A DNA stretch of 64,000 bases from Dryomyza anilis (GCA_951804985.1 OX638131.1:5618630-5682629), one strand, 5' to 3'; numbered from the stretch's first letter, positions 47,150 through 59,534 are shown. The notes: generated by a model from the sequence alone, not told the origin. Program-made: numbers and translations.

Positions 47150-48070
47150 ATCCTCACCGTTTATATCTTCGAACCAGAATGATCCAAACATTTCAATTGT
47201 TGATCCAAACGTATTTTTTGGGATTTCCAATTCAATTTTAGCACATTTTTTAAAGATTTCAAAGTAGATTATACATTACAAAATTCATTAAATTCGGTCC
47301 AGTGGTCCCAAAGAAATTAGCTGACAAATCATTTTTTTCTTTAAAACTACATATTATCTAAACGGAGCATTGTAGAGAGTCCAAAGTTGACGTATTTTAT
47401 GGGGATTTGAATTTCGATTTTTAAGTTTAATATTATTTTCAAATTGTCACGTCTTCTGAATGGAGCGTCGTAGAGGGTTCAAAATTAGCGGATTTTATAA
47501 TGATTTCAAACGAAGCGTCGTTGAGGTTTCAAAGTTGGCATATTTTTTGGGATTTCAAATTCGATTTTTAAGTTTAATATTATTTTGAAATTGTCATATT
47601 TTCTAAACGGAGCGTCGTAGAGGGTTTGCAATAATGATTTCAAAGTAGTTTATTCATTCTAAAATTTATTAAATTTGGTCCAATGGTCCCGGAGAAATTC
47701 GCTGACAATTTCTGGAATTTCAACTACCATTTTTGAGTTTGATATTATTTTCACATTGTCATATTTTCTGAATGGAGTGTCGTAGAGGATCCATATAATT
47801 ATTTCAAAGTAGATTTTTCTTTCCAAAATTCATTAAAATCGGTCCTATAATCCTGGAGAAATCAGCAGACACATTAAGTTTTTCTTTAAACCCTCATATC
47901 TTTTAAAAGGAGAGTCGCATTTTTCAGTATTTCAAATTCGATTTTGAGTTTAATATTATTTTCAAATTCTGAACGGAAACTCGTAGAGGGTCCAAAGTTG
48001 ACGCATTTTATAATGAGTAGATTATTCATTCCAAAATTCAATAAATTCGATCCAGTGGTCCGGCAGTCTT
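47150..48070 (+). repeat. Irregular tandem repeat with GGAGCGTCGTAGAGGGT core
   Basis: The core GGAGCGTCGTAGAGGGTTC or a variant appears at about 47360, 47461, 47516, 47599, 47775 and 47965. It is followed by a variable mix of CAAAGTTGACGCATTTTATA, ATTTCAAATTCGATTTTTA, TTTAATATTATTTTCAAATT and GGTCCAATGGTCCCGGAGAA blocks. Spacing is irregular (about 55-190 bp). Confidence 0.7.
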
Positions 48071-48339
48071 CTAAATCCAAATATTACAATTGTGGTTTAT
48101 CGTAAGAATACCTGAGAAATATTCTAATTTGTTTTGATTTACGAACACAGTTCGAATAAGACAATTCTAAGGTGCTGCTTCCTCTTTCGGACACATTTCC
48201 ATTACGATTTTAGTGCCATTTACAACATCCGTTCGCCCGTTAAACTCTACAAAAAACTTCTTTCTACCATGTAGTAGATAACTGCAGTAGCACCGACGAC
48301 AGCAACGAGTTTTTCGAGTTTTCTTTTTGAATTTGCAAA

Positions 48340-49384
48340 TTTTCACATTGCACTGGTTGGGTTTTTTGTTGTTGTTGTTTTTTTGCGCTCTTTGCTTCGC
48401 ATGTTTGCTGCTGCGCTGCAGTTCGATACACTTGTTATTGTAGTTGTTATTATAGTTGTTGTTGTTGAGCGCGATTCATTTTTTGGAGAGTTCGTTCGTT
48501 CGCAGTTCGCGCCGCATGTGTGTTTTGGAGTGGCTGTGTGTCGCATTTTGTTGTTGCTGTTTGCTGTCAGTATGCAGCAACACAGTACGTTGCGTAGTCA
48601 TCAGTGCGCAAAAGTGCAGAAAACTCTTACGTCGCGACGTAGAGGCAGGCCAGGCGACTGCCTGCTACGTAAAGTCGAAAAGTGTGCAAAACATTAGAAA
48701 TTATCAAGTGTTTGGAATAGTTAAATATTAAATTAAATAATGCAGAATTTATAGAGTGCATAAATAAAATAAGTATTTAAAATATTAAAATCTGCATTTA
48801 TTAAATGCAACGTAAGGCCACTGGAAATCAATTAGTTGCGCTCAATTTACTGAATAACAAATGAACTTGGCCAATTAACACCAGTCGACGCAGTCTATTT
48901 GGACGGACATTTCGGGCTCACAATGACGTTGCAATTGTCGAGTTTGACGCGTGCCCCTTCAGAGTGACGCAACGCATTTTTGGCATCGATAACTTGAAAA
49001 CATTGTTTAGAAACGAAGGTACTCAAAAAAAAATAACAACAGTTTTTAGCATTGTCATGGCTGCAGCATCATGCAGACAGACGGACGGTGGCCCACAAAA
49101 AGTGTAGCTAAAGTCGTGTTCAATTTTTTATTTTCGAAAAAAATCAAAAAAAAAAAACTGCCATCAAGCACTCGAGCTAATCGCTCTGACGTTAGACAAA
49201 CAGGCGGGTGCAACACTTACAAAACAACAAAAGCCATAACAACGGCTTAAACGCGTGAATAAACATCAATTTTCGGAAGAAGAAGAAGCAGAAAAAGTGA
49301 AAAAAACTAACAAAAAAAAACCACACGTCGACGAGCATGATTTGACTTTATTTCGAGCCTTCTCGAAAAGCAGAGATCAATATC
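48340..49384 (+). promoter_or_regulatory. Candidate promoter and untranslated first exon
   Basis: Single-copy, GC-richer sequence with features of a fly 5' leader: TTCGTTCGTTCGCAGTTCGC, an initiator-like TCAGTG at 48601, then [24 protein letters not shown] text. The stretch ends in a GTGAGT donor-like site at 49385-49390. No coding exon for it is visible to the right on the plus strand, so a gene with a long intron running out of the window, a non-coding RNA, or mere enhancer DNA are all possible. Confidence 0.25.
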
Positions 49385-49390
49385 GTGAGT

Positions 49391-50529
49391 TTCAGAATTG
49401 ATCGACGCTTAATTTGTCTTGTATTGTGTAGTGTGTTGTTATTGTGGTGGTTGCTGATTTGTTGTTGTTTTCTTCGTTTTTTGTTATTGTTTCGCATTTG
49501 TTGTTGTTGCTCTTATATGTGTATATGGCAACATGTTGCTGACTGCATCATGGGCATGGATTTCGAATCCACTTAATCACGATTAGCTGCAATCGATAAC
49601 AAAAAAGAAAAGAAAAAAGACTTGAGAAATGATGAAGTGTGTCTACAGCTGTAAAGCAGAGAAACAAAAAAAAAGATCTCTTTTACGCAGGAGAAGAAGA
49701 AATACAACAGCCAGCGAGCTGAAGAAGAGTTGAGAAGTTCATTCTCCGTGGCTAGCTGCTGATTGTCCTGGTATCTGGTACCTCCCGACCGACCGACGTC
49801 CACCGAGACGAATGACAACTCACAATAGACATGTTGCCGATGACAAATGAGTGGGCAAACGCAAGTTGACAACCAGGAAGCCAATCGAGAGACGGATGCG
49901 CGTTGAGTGGAGGCACAATTACAAAAAAGGTTATCATGATGTTTAACAGATGACAATAAAAAATAATGCATTAATTTGATTGCTGATTTGAATGAGAAAT
50001 TCATAATATTAATGAATTAATTTATAATATTAAAAACTGTTCAAAGTTTTTATGAATCATTCATAAATGTATTTTTAAAAATTATGAATTACAAAAATTA
50101 AACATCTTACATCGTTTAGATATAAATTTAACCACCCAACAAACCAAACGATATATTTACGATATCGAAACGATATCTTTTATAGGCTCAAATTGTCGTT
50201 TTTGATAATTATCAACTATAATTTATTATAATCTATATTGCTACGAAAACCATAGGGTTTCCGATAAAAACAAGCATATCTAAAATGATATCGTTGTTTT
50301 TTCGTTGTAGACATCGAGATGACATCGTAAATGGTTTTATTTTCGATAAACAAATTTTATTTTTTACATAAATTCAAAAGAATGTACAATATAGAATTAA
50401 AATGTCAAATACTTTGAGTTTTATATAGAAAATATATCATAATTACATTGTCAAATGGTTTGCAGGGCAGTAAGGAAAATTAGATTACATAGGGAATTTT
50501 TAAATAGGGACATTTAGATATTTTCTGTG
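49391..50529. other. Single-copy then AT-rich non-coding DNA
   Basis: 49391-49990 has TTGTTG runs and a GC-rich patch (GACCGACCGACGTCCACC near 49788). 49985-50100 is a MITE-like scrap rich in TTCATAATATTAATGAATT. 50465-50520 resembles the reversed tail of the DINE-1-like family. No gene. Confidence 0.35.
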
Positions 50530-51352
50530 TAATGAATTTAGTAGGGGAGCCTAAGGTAATATGGGAAATGGGATAATGTGGGAAATTGCATGTTTTTTTG
50601 AAATGTTATTGCACTTCTAGACAACAAAAAAACTACTCTCATGTGTTACTTAATATGGCATACACTTTCTAATCCACGATTTTAATCAATTTTGTAATTT
50701 CATATTGCTTTTCGAGAACGATTGAAAAATGTATTAAAAATGTATTAAGTATATTTGAAATTATCGTATATTGCATATCTTAAAAAATACAAACGGGTTT
50801 TGAAAATAATTAATAATAAGCCAAGTGGAAATTGCTATATTGGTTGAAGTAATGTGGAAACCATTTTTTTTTTTTTTTTTTGGAAAGTACGAAAAGCAAT
50901 TTTAGTGCAGGACGACTAATTGCACAATTTTTTAATTTCAATATATTGTTTCTGGTAGATATTTATTATATTAATTATTTTGTCCTTCTCATTATTTGCA
51001 TTAACATATTTTTTTTTGTTAATTTTATTAATATTTTCTGAATGTATTTTTATTGATTTTGTTGTAAATAAACATAAAATAATACAGAAATAACAACTTA
51101 TTTGGCTATTTACAATATGTACAATTTTTAACGTTTCCCACTTTACCCAAGAATTTTTCAAGAGGTCCAAAAATGAGCTCTTTTGAAAAGTCGCCCAAAA
51201 ATCAATTAAAATACAAATATTTTGCATTCTGTTAATGCAAAAAGTTGGTCACGACCCTCTCTCAATATGAAACCAGTCAAAAGAATTTTTGAAAAATAGT
51301 TAAATGTTTTTTTTTTTTTTTTTGAAAGCAGATCAAAACGTTTCCCACTTTA
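50530..51352 (+). mobile_element. Non-autonomous element with GGGTAAAGTGGGAA-type ends
   Basis: Second long copy of 12511-13372: shared TGTGGGAAATTGCA, GAAATGTTATTGCA, CATGTGTTACTTAA, then AACGTTTCCCACTTTACCC twice near the right (51130 and 51337). Left end is decayed (GGTAATATGGGAAATGGG). Non-coding. Confidence 0.65.
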
Positions 51353-51359
51353 CCCTAGT

Positions 51360-51640
51360 ATACCCTACCCGCGGTATAAAAAAAATTATATAAGGTATTT
51401 GAATATAAGTGGTGGTTATGTGGCTCACAGGTTACAATAGACAGATCATGACTATTTTTAATAACAGGCAGCGTAGATATATTAGTCATTAAACTTTAAA
51501 GTTTTACTCTCTAATCGTGCTTTCAGACAGACATACATCGGTAAATAGACTAGGGAAATCGTACTGATAGAATATATACTTTTCTTGGTATAACAAACGG
51601 TTGACTACGGTTTCATTTTTAGTGAACGGTATAAAACTCT
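51360..51640 (-). mobile_element. DINE-1-like relic
   Basis: Reversed, decayed copy: GGTATTTGAATATAAGTGG, CAGACAGACATACATCGGTA and ATATATACTTTTCTTGG match the order in 5666-6398. No terminal hairpin remains. Confidence 0.5.
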
Positions 51641-52775
51641 GAGCTGTCTGGCAGTAGGAAAATTTTGGTACCTAGTATTTGTAATATATTTTGTAAGGAT
51701 TATTGTTTTTTACAACTATTTTGATCGTACATTTTTTTCGAGTTCTCCTAAAGCACTGAATTATTTTTAAATATGCTGTAATAAATATTTACTTTTTATT
51801 TAATATCATATTTGTTAAAAGAAACGCGAGAAATTGGAAGATATTTGTGAACACTTTTTTGAAAGCTCAGTCGAAATTTCATTTGGCTATTTTTGTGTAT
51901 TTTAAACGTATAAACATATTAATATACAGCATACATTCAGAAAAATATCTTATTAAATCTCATTAAATTATGACAGTTATGAATTTAATATTATACAAAT
52001 AATAAATATTTTCATTCAAACTCAAAAATTATTTTAAAGTATTTTGTAGTACCTATTTAATGGGATTTACCAATAGAAATAAAAGTATATCGTATTGACT
52101 AATATTAATAGTAAAAAAACTATTAATTTTATAATACATATATTTTTTTTTATTGCACCATTCAACATCAAGTTGGAAATAAGTTGGCAAAAATGCAAAA
52201 TCATAATAATCTAATCAGAAAACATTATTTTTTCTAGACAGATAATTATTCCTAGCAGATTTATTAGAAATATCTATTAGACAGACCTATGATTTTTGTA
52301 GAGATTTTTAAATCTTTTTTTTGTTGTTTAGAAACTACTTTTAAAATTGTTTCAATTGCAAATCGATTAGGAACTGAAATTAGCTAAATATTTGAAAAAA
52401 AAGCGATTAAGTTTTTTGTAAATTATAAAATTCAAAATGACTTTTAAGTGAAATATATCTTATATATATTCTGAATAACATTTTCTTAATTTCAAACGTT
52501 TACATATTTCAGATCGATTGTTAAACCCGAATTCGATTTGTATTTCATGACGAATCAATTTTTTAAAATCCCAAATAGCAAAATTATATTTTTTAGCATT
52601 TTTGTGTTTGAAATCTAATATCGTTTCTGTTCTATAGACCAAACTTTTTTAGAGTCAAAACTTTATATCAAATAGCATAATTTATATCAATGCTCACTAT
52701 TATCTGCCCGTTATAAACATATTCGGGAAATCTGGTACTAAAATACCACATAATTTAATAAGCTGCTATAAGCTT
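51641..52775. other. AT-rich gene-free DNA with a minisatellite-parent unit
   Basis: 52033-52135 is a single diverged unit of the sequence that forms the 10419-10893 minisatellite (AAAGTATTTTGTAGTACC... then TATTAATTTTATAATAC). The remainder shows nothing. Confidence 0.45.
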
Positions 52776-52957
52776 GTAGCGTTGGTAGCTCAAGGTAAGT
52801 GCGTTGGACTGCGAGTCGATAGATCTCAGGTTCAAGCCTGGACTGGGGCTAACAACATGTTTTCATAGAAACATTTTTCTATACCGCGCTACGTCTTGGC
52901 AGTAAATGGCAAATCTACGAGAGTAAAGCATTGCCTATGAAAAGATCTCAAACGCCG

Positions 52958-53200
52958 CACAGTGTGCCCAAACGCTCTTAAATCGGGTGAAATTCAGTAT
53001 TGTCGGAACCACTTAACCGATTTTAAAAATTTAAAAAGTTTTGTACAGAGAGAACTTGAGAGAACTTAAGTTTTGTTTGTATCTTTAATAGTTATGGAGA
53101 TAAAAATCAGTAAAGTTGAAAAATTTTTCTTGAAAAATCTTTCAAAAATTGTAAAAAATCCAAAAGTTATCCGATTTATAAAATTCTTTTGTTTATGAAA

Positions 53201-53234
<34 letters not shown>

Positions 53235-54087
53235 GAATATCTACTAAGATCCACAGCACTCAGACAGACTATATCCATTGTACTGTGAAATCTATTCCCT
53301 ACAATTTTGTGGTTAATATCACCACGAGCGCCCATGCTCTAGCCGGGATTCGAACCCGAGACCATCAGAATGCAAGTCCAACGCGCTACCTCTGGACTGC
53401 TGAGGCCGGCTAAATGAAAAGCTTACATTGAGATCTAAAAAAATGTGCTTACATGAGAAAATATCTTGTTTAGTTTTAAAGATATAGACTTGAACATGAT
53501 ATTCTTTTCAATGATACCAAACACTTATATATTTACCTTACATATGTGTGCAAAATGTCATATTAATTAACATCTTGTTTCATAAAAATTTCGTATTTTT
53601 TCATTTTATTTTGATTTTGCACACCAGCAGAAAAGTTTTCAAAGCTCAACGTAAACATTAGTTCTAAGCTCACAGACAAATTAGTTCTAAACATTTTTTA
53701 ACCTTACTTATTTTTTGCCCGTCGAAGTATATGTGCAGGGCAACATTATTTCTGGAAATATAAATTTTTTAAAAAGACTTGTCATAAAACCGTTATATCT
53801 ATATGTAAAATGTTTATATAACCAAATTATTTTTTATAAGTTCGAAGCATATAAAATTAGTATTTAATCGGCAAAAGTGAACTATTATTTTTTACAATGT
53901 TTGAAAGATTTTTCATGACAAAATTTTCAATTTTACTGATTTTTATCTCCATAAATATTAAAGATACAAACTCCAATTTCAAAACTTAATTTCTCTCTGT
54001 ACAACACTATTTAAATTTTTAAAATCGGTTAAGTGGTTCCCACAATACTGAATTTCACCCGATTTAAGAGCGTTTGGGCACACTGTG
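52958..54087. mobile_element. Transib-like MITE with CACAGTG termini
   Basis: Terminal inverted repeats of about 200 bp start CACAGTGTGCCCAAACGCTC and match nearly base for base at the other end. The flanking 5-bp direct repeat is CGCCG (52953-52957, 54088-54092). Transib elements are known for CACWRTG termini and GC-rich 5-bp duplications, and their heptamer is related to the V(D)J recombination signal CACAGTG; this element shows exactly CACAGTG. No transposase frame, so non-autonomous. The superfamily call rests on termini and duplication only. Confidence 0.6.
53206..53413 (-). mobile_element. tRNA-derived SINE (family B) with poly(A) tail
   Basis: On the minus strand it has a tRNA-like head (CAGAGGTAGCGCGTTGGACT, perfect B box GGTTCGAATCC), a body of about 100 bp and a tail of 28 A. 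An 11-bp target-site duplication ATGAAAAGCTT lies at 53195-53205 and 53414-53424. It is inserted inside the Transib-like MITE and is the youngest of three nested layers. The long homogeneous tail also suggests recency. Confidence 0.8.
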
Positions 54088-54160
54088 CGCCGTTCGGATT
54101 GCACATTGGTGAGTGAGCTCAGCCTAAGTTCTTATAGGACTTTATCGCCAAATATAATTA

Positions 54161-56769
54161 TATGCTGCTCACAAAATTTCATTTATCTGTGTAGATCCAA
54201 AATATTTTTGAAAAATGCCAGAAATTTTGCTTAGGGCAGGTTATAAAATTTTGGGAAATTTGAAGGAAAATTAAAAACTTTTACATAACAATCGAAAAAA
54301 TGAATTTTGCATTGAAAAAATCGAATTATGGAACTGTATAAAAACATTTTCCATCGAATAGAATTTTTAGTTTTGCATAATCGAAACTTTATCGAATGTT
54401 GAAACAGACCGTAGTGTCAGCAATTCCTTTTTAATACAAAAATTATAGAACTATTGTTTTCAAGGTTTATTGATTCTTCGTATTAAATATAGTTTAATAA
54501 TTTTAAAAACTTTCATTTTATTTGATATATTTAAAAACTTGATACAATTATTGAATTCATCGAATATTAATTGTGAGATATATAAATTTTTTAATTATTT
54601 AATCAATTTTTGTGATTTTTTTTTCTGAACTTACCAGTATTTTATATATGATGAATATATTGAGTTTTTTTTTTTAATTTACAAACGCAAAGACCACACA
54701 AATTCTCGAAAAACGAAACATATTTCCATAACAATAACACCTAAAAAGAAGAACGAACACAAATGCTGACATCAATTTGTTGCCATTGTAAGAGATTATT
54801 GAAAAATTTGTTACGAAGAATATGGATAATGTTTACCTTCAAACTTGACATGAATGGGTTATTGTTTCAAATATAAATTCATTCAGAAATACACTCTGAA
54901 ATATTAAATCATTGAAATGTGATACAGCATATGTGTGGTCAGAATTTGATCAACGAGATCAATGATTAGCAATATGTCAATATTTTATATAAAAAATAAA
55001 ATAAATTTAAAATATACAAATTTTATAAATTTTAAATATTTTCCATTCCAAGCAAAAGTTTTTTTTTTTTTTACACAGACAAAAAATATATTTTTGTTTA
55101 TGACACATTAAAAACATACTTCAGAGCCATTTGAATCAAATTTTACAGACATTTCAGTTTAAATTTTATTAATACGTCTAGAAAAGTACAGATATTCCTA
55201 TTTTTTAAAAGTCTTATAACGGTAGAAAAGTTATAGTTTCATGATAAAATATTTCTTTTAGGGGTACTATGTATAAATATGAAAAGTAAAGTATTCAAAT
55301 ATGAAAAAATATTAAAGTTTTTATAACCTTTCATGTTATCGTGCCAGAATAGGATTCTTCAATACAAAATAAGCTTACTTTATCTGAATTCTTTTTGCTA
55401 AAATAATGTTGAAATTAATTCAAATCCAGATTTGTTTTCAAATATTTGTATTCCAGCGCAAATGAATTTCGAAAAATGTCCGTATGAGTCAGGCTTCAAA
55501 TTCTCAAAACAAAATTCCCATACACAAAAGTCCCAAATATAATTCCCCAAGTTTAAAATACCAAAAAACAAATTCCACAAAATCACAAAATCCCCAAATC
55601 TAAATACCCAAGTTCAAAACACAAATCAAATATTTTGATATTTTTTAAAGTTTTGCACTATAAAAGTTACAACTTTACTGATTTGTTACTCCATAACTAT
55701 GGAAGCTACTATTTTTCAAATTTAAAACTGAAGTTCTCTAAAGAATTCTGCAAATAATAATTTTGAAATTTTAAAAATCGTTAAAATGGTTTTAAAAATA
55801 TTAAGTTTTACCACTTTTTTCATGATTCGACCATCCATTATGGCATTCAAAACTCTCATTTCGCAACTATAGACCCTTCAAAAATGTGGTGCTTATAGTG
55901 TTGCATTATAAAGCAGAGTTTTAGCTCAAGAAAATTTTAAAAACCCTAATATGAGAAGTATTTTTATTTTGTTTTCGCAATCACCCAGTATAGTCAACTT
56001 TGAACATATATCAAACCCATAATCAGCAACTTTATTAAGCATTAAATAAATGCATGACATTACGTTTTAATCTAAATTAAACATGTTGCTGAGAAGAAGT
56101 CGAAAAAAAATAAAAAAAATACTGGAAGAGCCTTTAGCCAGTGGCGCCCAACGTTATCATGTAAATGTTGTTGCTGTTTGTTTTCATATTCTTCGGTTGC
56201 CTACAACAATTTTCTGCTTCTTCTTCAAAAACATGTTGCTTGAAGTTTGTAATTTGCAAAGTGTTTTTTTATTATTTATTTTTTTCAGTTATAATTGAGT
56301 CTTTCTCACCTGCATGCAATGCGATTTTTAATTCATTTGTTAACTCGCAGTAATTTTCTGCGCCGTTCTTGCGTCCGTTCGACCGTCAGTCTTCTTCCGC
56401 CGCAAACATGCTTTGTGCACTTGCAATTTTTGCTGCTGTTGCTGCTCTTTCTATTCCCTTTGACTGCCAGCAATTGCTGTTGCACTCGACTCGTCGGCAA
56501 AACAATTCAATTTTTTCTCACCTCGTTGCTTATTTAACGCAAATTAAAATTAATTTGTGGTTCCGTTTCAAGCATTTAATGAAATCTAGAAAAGTAAAAA
56601 AATTGAGCATGAAACTTTTGTATTGAAAAAATCGTGATTATTAATAATTTCTAAAGTTATATATAATATATTTCTATATTGCGCCAAAAGTCTTCAAATT
56701 TAAAAAAATAAACACCTAGTAAAAAAAATAGTAAGATTTTAAAAATATTGAAAAATGGACATGCACAAA
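54161..56769. other. AT-rich gene-free DNA
   Basis: 54185-54260 keeps a scrap of the GATACAAACTCCGCC family (TTCATTTATCTGTGTAGATC). 55490-55620 has repeated AAATTCCCA/AAATCCCCA words. 56080-56540 is a single-copy patch with TGTTGTTGCTGTTTG-like runs; overlapping frames there are low-complexity. No exon called. Confidence 0.4.
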
Positions 56770-56995
56770 ATTTTTTTTTAATCCGGTTCAATACCGTGTG
56801 TATATAATTTGTTGATTTGTATCAAAACTTTGAAAACGATAGTTTTGGAAATTTTTGTACTGAAAGATAACAAAAGATAAAAATTTTTTTTTAATCCGGT
56901 TCAATACCGTGTGTATATAATTTGTTGATTTGTATCAAAACTTTGAAAACGATAGTTTTGGAAATTTTTGTACTGAAAGATAACAAAAGATAAAT
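56770..56995 (+). repeat. 113-bp perfect tandem duplication
   Basis: The segment TTTTTTTTTAATCCGGTTCA to AAAAGATAAA is repeated immediately at an offset of 113 bp, with no difference seen. Non-coding. Confidence 0.85.
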
Positions 56996-58116
56996 GATAA
57001 GGTTGAAATTATTCATAAAATATATACTTAGTACCTACATATATTTTACAATTTTAAAACAAAATATTAAGAATGGGTACTAATTAAAAATATGATAATT
57101 TCTTTTTTTTAAATATCGGATATTTCGGGCACTTCATATAATAAATAGAATTATAAAAGTATTCACATTGTATAGCATATTGTTATTAATATATTTCTAT
57201 TAATTTTGAAATCATTGAGTCATATTGATTCCATTTCTATGCCTCTTACAAAAAGTTACACGTTTGAAAATATTATAAGGACATTTTCTTACAAATATTT
57301 GAAACGTATTCATTTTTCTTAGAACAATTCAAATAATTCTCAAAGTTGCTTTTACATAAACAAAAAAAGGGCCTATAAGAACTGAATTTGATCCAGTTAT
57401 TCTATCTATTCTAATTTTTTAAGAATTTCGATATAGTTTTAATGTACGAGAATTCGAACAGATATTGTTACGATATAACTTCAATTTGTCGGTTCGATAT
57501 TTGCCGACCGTTTTGCTGGAAATGTTCAAATAGTATTAGATTCAGATTTGATGTGAGTTCTGATATCGTTCTTTTTTTTTCATCTCGCATAATTTTCGTT
57601 GTAATATAGAAACGAGTGACGACTTAGTAAGTATTGATAAATATTTTCTTTCAAAACTGATTAATTGTATTGATGAAGAATATCAATGACTACAAAAGAT
57701 ACATTTAGAGAATTAGGTTACAAATAAAAAATCTAAGTACTTAATTTAGACTTTTGTAAAAAATGTTATATACCTATTTTATTAAAAATGTTTCTGTATT
57801 CTATATGAAATCCCAATATGTCATGCCTCGGTTACCTTCAATGCTTTCTCGAAAAATTAAAATAAGAAAAGTTTAAAATTTTGTAGCAATATTGTTTGAA
57901 GCAATCTTAAACTGTAACCATTATTTGTTTTTCGAGATCGTTTCGATTTCACAAAATTGTTCGTACCGAAAATGGGTACCGACAGAACGCATCGATGTCT
58001 ACTTATTATGTAGGTCCAATTTCACGCGAAAAACTGTTCGATATCGTGTGATTTTTCTTTCTTCTCGCATTGCTCTCATAACGATATCGATCGAATGACA
58101 TACTTGGATTGAACCT
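56996..58116. other. AT-rich gene-free DNA
   Basis: Nothing recognisable beyond two related stretches with TTCTTCTCGCAT/CATCTCGCAT and GATATCG words (57560-57600, 58035-58095) that may be repeat relics. Confidence 0.35.
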
Positions 58117-58180
58117 AAAGTTAAATGCCGAATCCGAACGGCGGATGAGAGCTTTTCAAAGTCAATGTTTTACTCTAAAA
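58117..58180 (-). mobile_element. Fragment of SINE family A
   Basis: GCCGAATCCGAACGGCGGAT and GAGAGCTTTTC match the body of the family A SINE in reverse. Head and tail are missing. Confidence 0.6.
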
Positions 58181-58289
58181 CGGATAGAAAGAACTTCTTA
58201 AATCCAGAACAATTCAAGAATTATACGGAGTGATATACAGCTAAACGGAATATTCTTAATTTTAACAAACAGATCTACTTAGTTGTTAA

Positions 58290-59265
58290 ATTAATTAAGT
58301 GGAATTATTCTTATTATTCAGAAATTTATTTCTTAGGTATCAAAAAATAACTAAGTGGACGCTGTCTTGTTTAGCTGTGCTTTGTTGTTCTATTCGTGAA
58401 AACACAAACATGCATACAGTGTATATGATGCCGTTTTTTGATACCAAAGAAAAAAAAACGTATGCATATCAAGACAAATTGTACTTTTTTGATACCGAAG
58501 AACATAATATCTTAATATCTAGAACATTTGTTTTAGTTACTTTCAACAGACAGACAAGCACACTATCAATCAGATGGTGACCTCGCAAATATTACAGACA
58601 AAGAAATATCGATGAAAACAACAACAGATACTGGACACGTGTTCTGCGAAGAATACAGCAACAATTTGGTGTGTTATTTTTGGTTTTTATATTCAATAAA
58701 TTAACTTCTTAAAATCCAGGAGAATATATCTTGTTTACTAACTAAATATACACACAAAATTTTACGAAAAATTTCACCAACTTTAATTGAATTAAAATCG
58801 TGTTTCAATCACAAATTTGCATCCATTTACACATTTAGGTATTTATAATTCCTAAATGATTTATAATATATAATTGCTAATTATTTGAAGCTTCCTTCCT
58901 CATATTGATGAATTTTGGTCATCAAACCATATAATTTAAATATCATAAATCATATAAGAATTGTAAATACGTAAATGTGTAAATGGTGACCAATTTTTAG
59001 TTGAAATTTGATGATATAAAAAATATTAAAAATGAAAAACACTGTAAAAATACAATTTTAGTTCATTGAATGAAATCATCAATATGATGAATACTGGTAG
59101 TTGGTGACATTTTTTTTTTTGTGTGACATTTTTTTTTGAGTGACATTTTTTTTTTGTTAATATTCATTCAAATTCTTGAATTTAAGTAGTATTTTATTGA
59201 TATTTGTGAAATTCTGCTATTTTTCATTCAAGCTGTATTCTTCTCAGTGTAAGAAGTTTATTTTC
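58290..59265 (+). repeat. Dispersed repeat copy 1, split by MITE family B
   Basis: 58590-58745 (ATCGATGAAAACAACAACAG, CACGTGTTCTGCGAAGAATA, TTAAAATCCAGG) and 59155-59265 (AGTAGTATTTTATTGATATT) match 60640-60955, where the two parts are contiguous apart from about 40 bp. Sequence from 58751 to about 59150 is therefore an insertion. Confidence 0.6.
58751..59125 (-). mobile_element. MITE family B, second copy
   Basis: Reversed relative of 36243-36603: GATGAATACTGGTAGTTGGT and a terminal TTTTTTGTGTG on the right, CACACAAAATTTTACG on the left after TA. The GTGACATTTTTTTTT end is repeated about three times to 59156. Confidence 0.6.
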
Positions 59266-59267
59266 TT

Positions 59268-59350
59268 CCGTGTAGGTTGGCAATTGACTGCCGAGAGGTA
59301 GCGTGGTATAGAAAAATGTTTTCTATTAAGAGATGTTGACAGTTTCAAGG
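59268..59350 (-). mobile_element. Fragment of SINE family A
   Basis: GTAGGTTGGCAATTGACTGCC and GAGAGGTAGCGTGGTATAGA match the SINE body reversed; the tRNA-like head is gone. Confidence 0.6.
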
Positions 59351-59534
59351 CAGATTTGAATATGTACAGTTTGCAAAGAAATCGAAAAAAAAATGATGAA
59401 ATGAATTTTTCGAGACTAATTGGTCCTAATCAGGATTCTGGAATTGGCATCTCGAGCAGAAAGGGATTTTTGAACAAATTGACTTTTAAAAAATTGTGAA
59501 AAAATATATGAAATAGAATACAAAAGATAGCGAA

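Larger units (their letters stand above)
52776..54160 (+). mobile_element. tRNA-derived SINE (family A), split by an insertion
   Basis: The tRNA-like head and first part of the body lie at 52776-52957 (GCGTTGGACTGCGAGTCGAT, GGTTCAAGCCTGGACTGGGG). The rest of the body (GCCGTTCGGATT to TTCTTATAGGACTTTATCGCC) is at 54088-54160. The gap is exactly a 1130-bp transposon with a 5-bp duplication CGCCG. The outer duplication (TAAGCTGCT versus TATGCTGCT) is decayed, so this SINE is the oldest layer. Confidence 0.8.
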
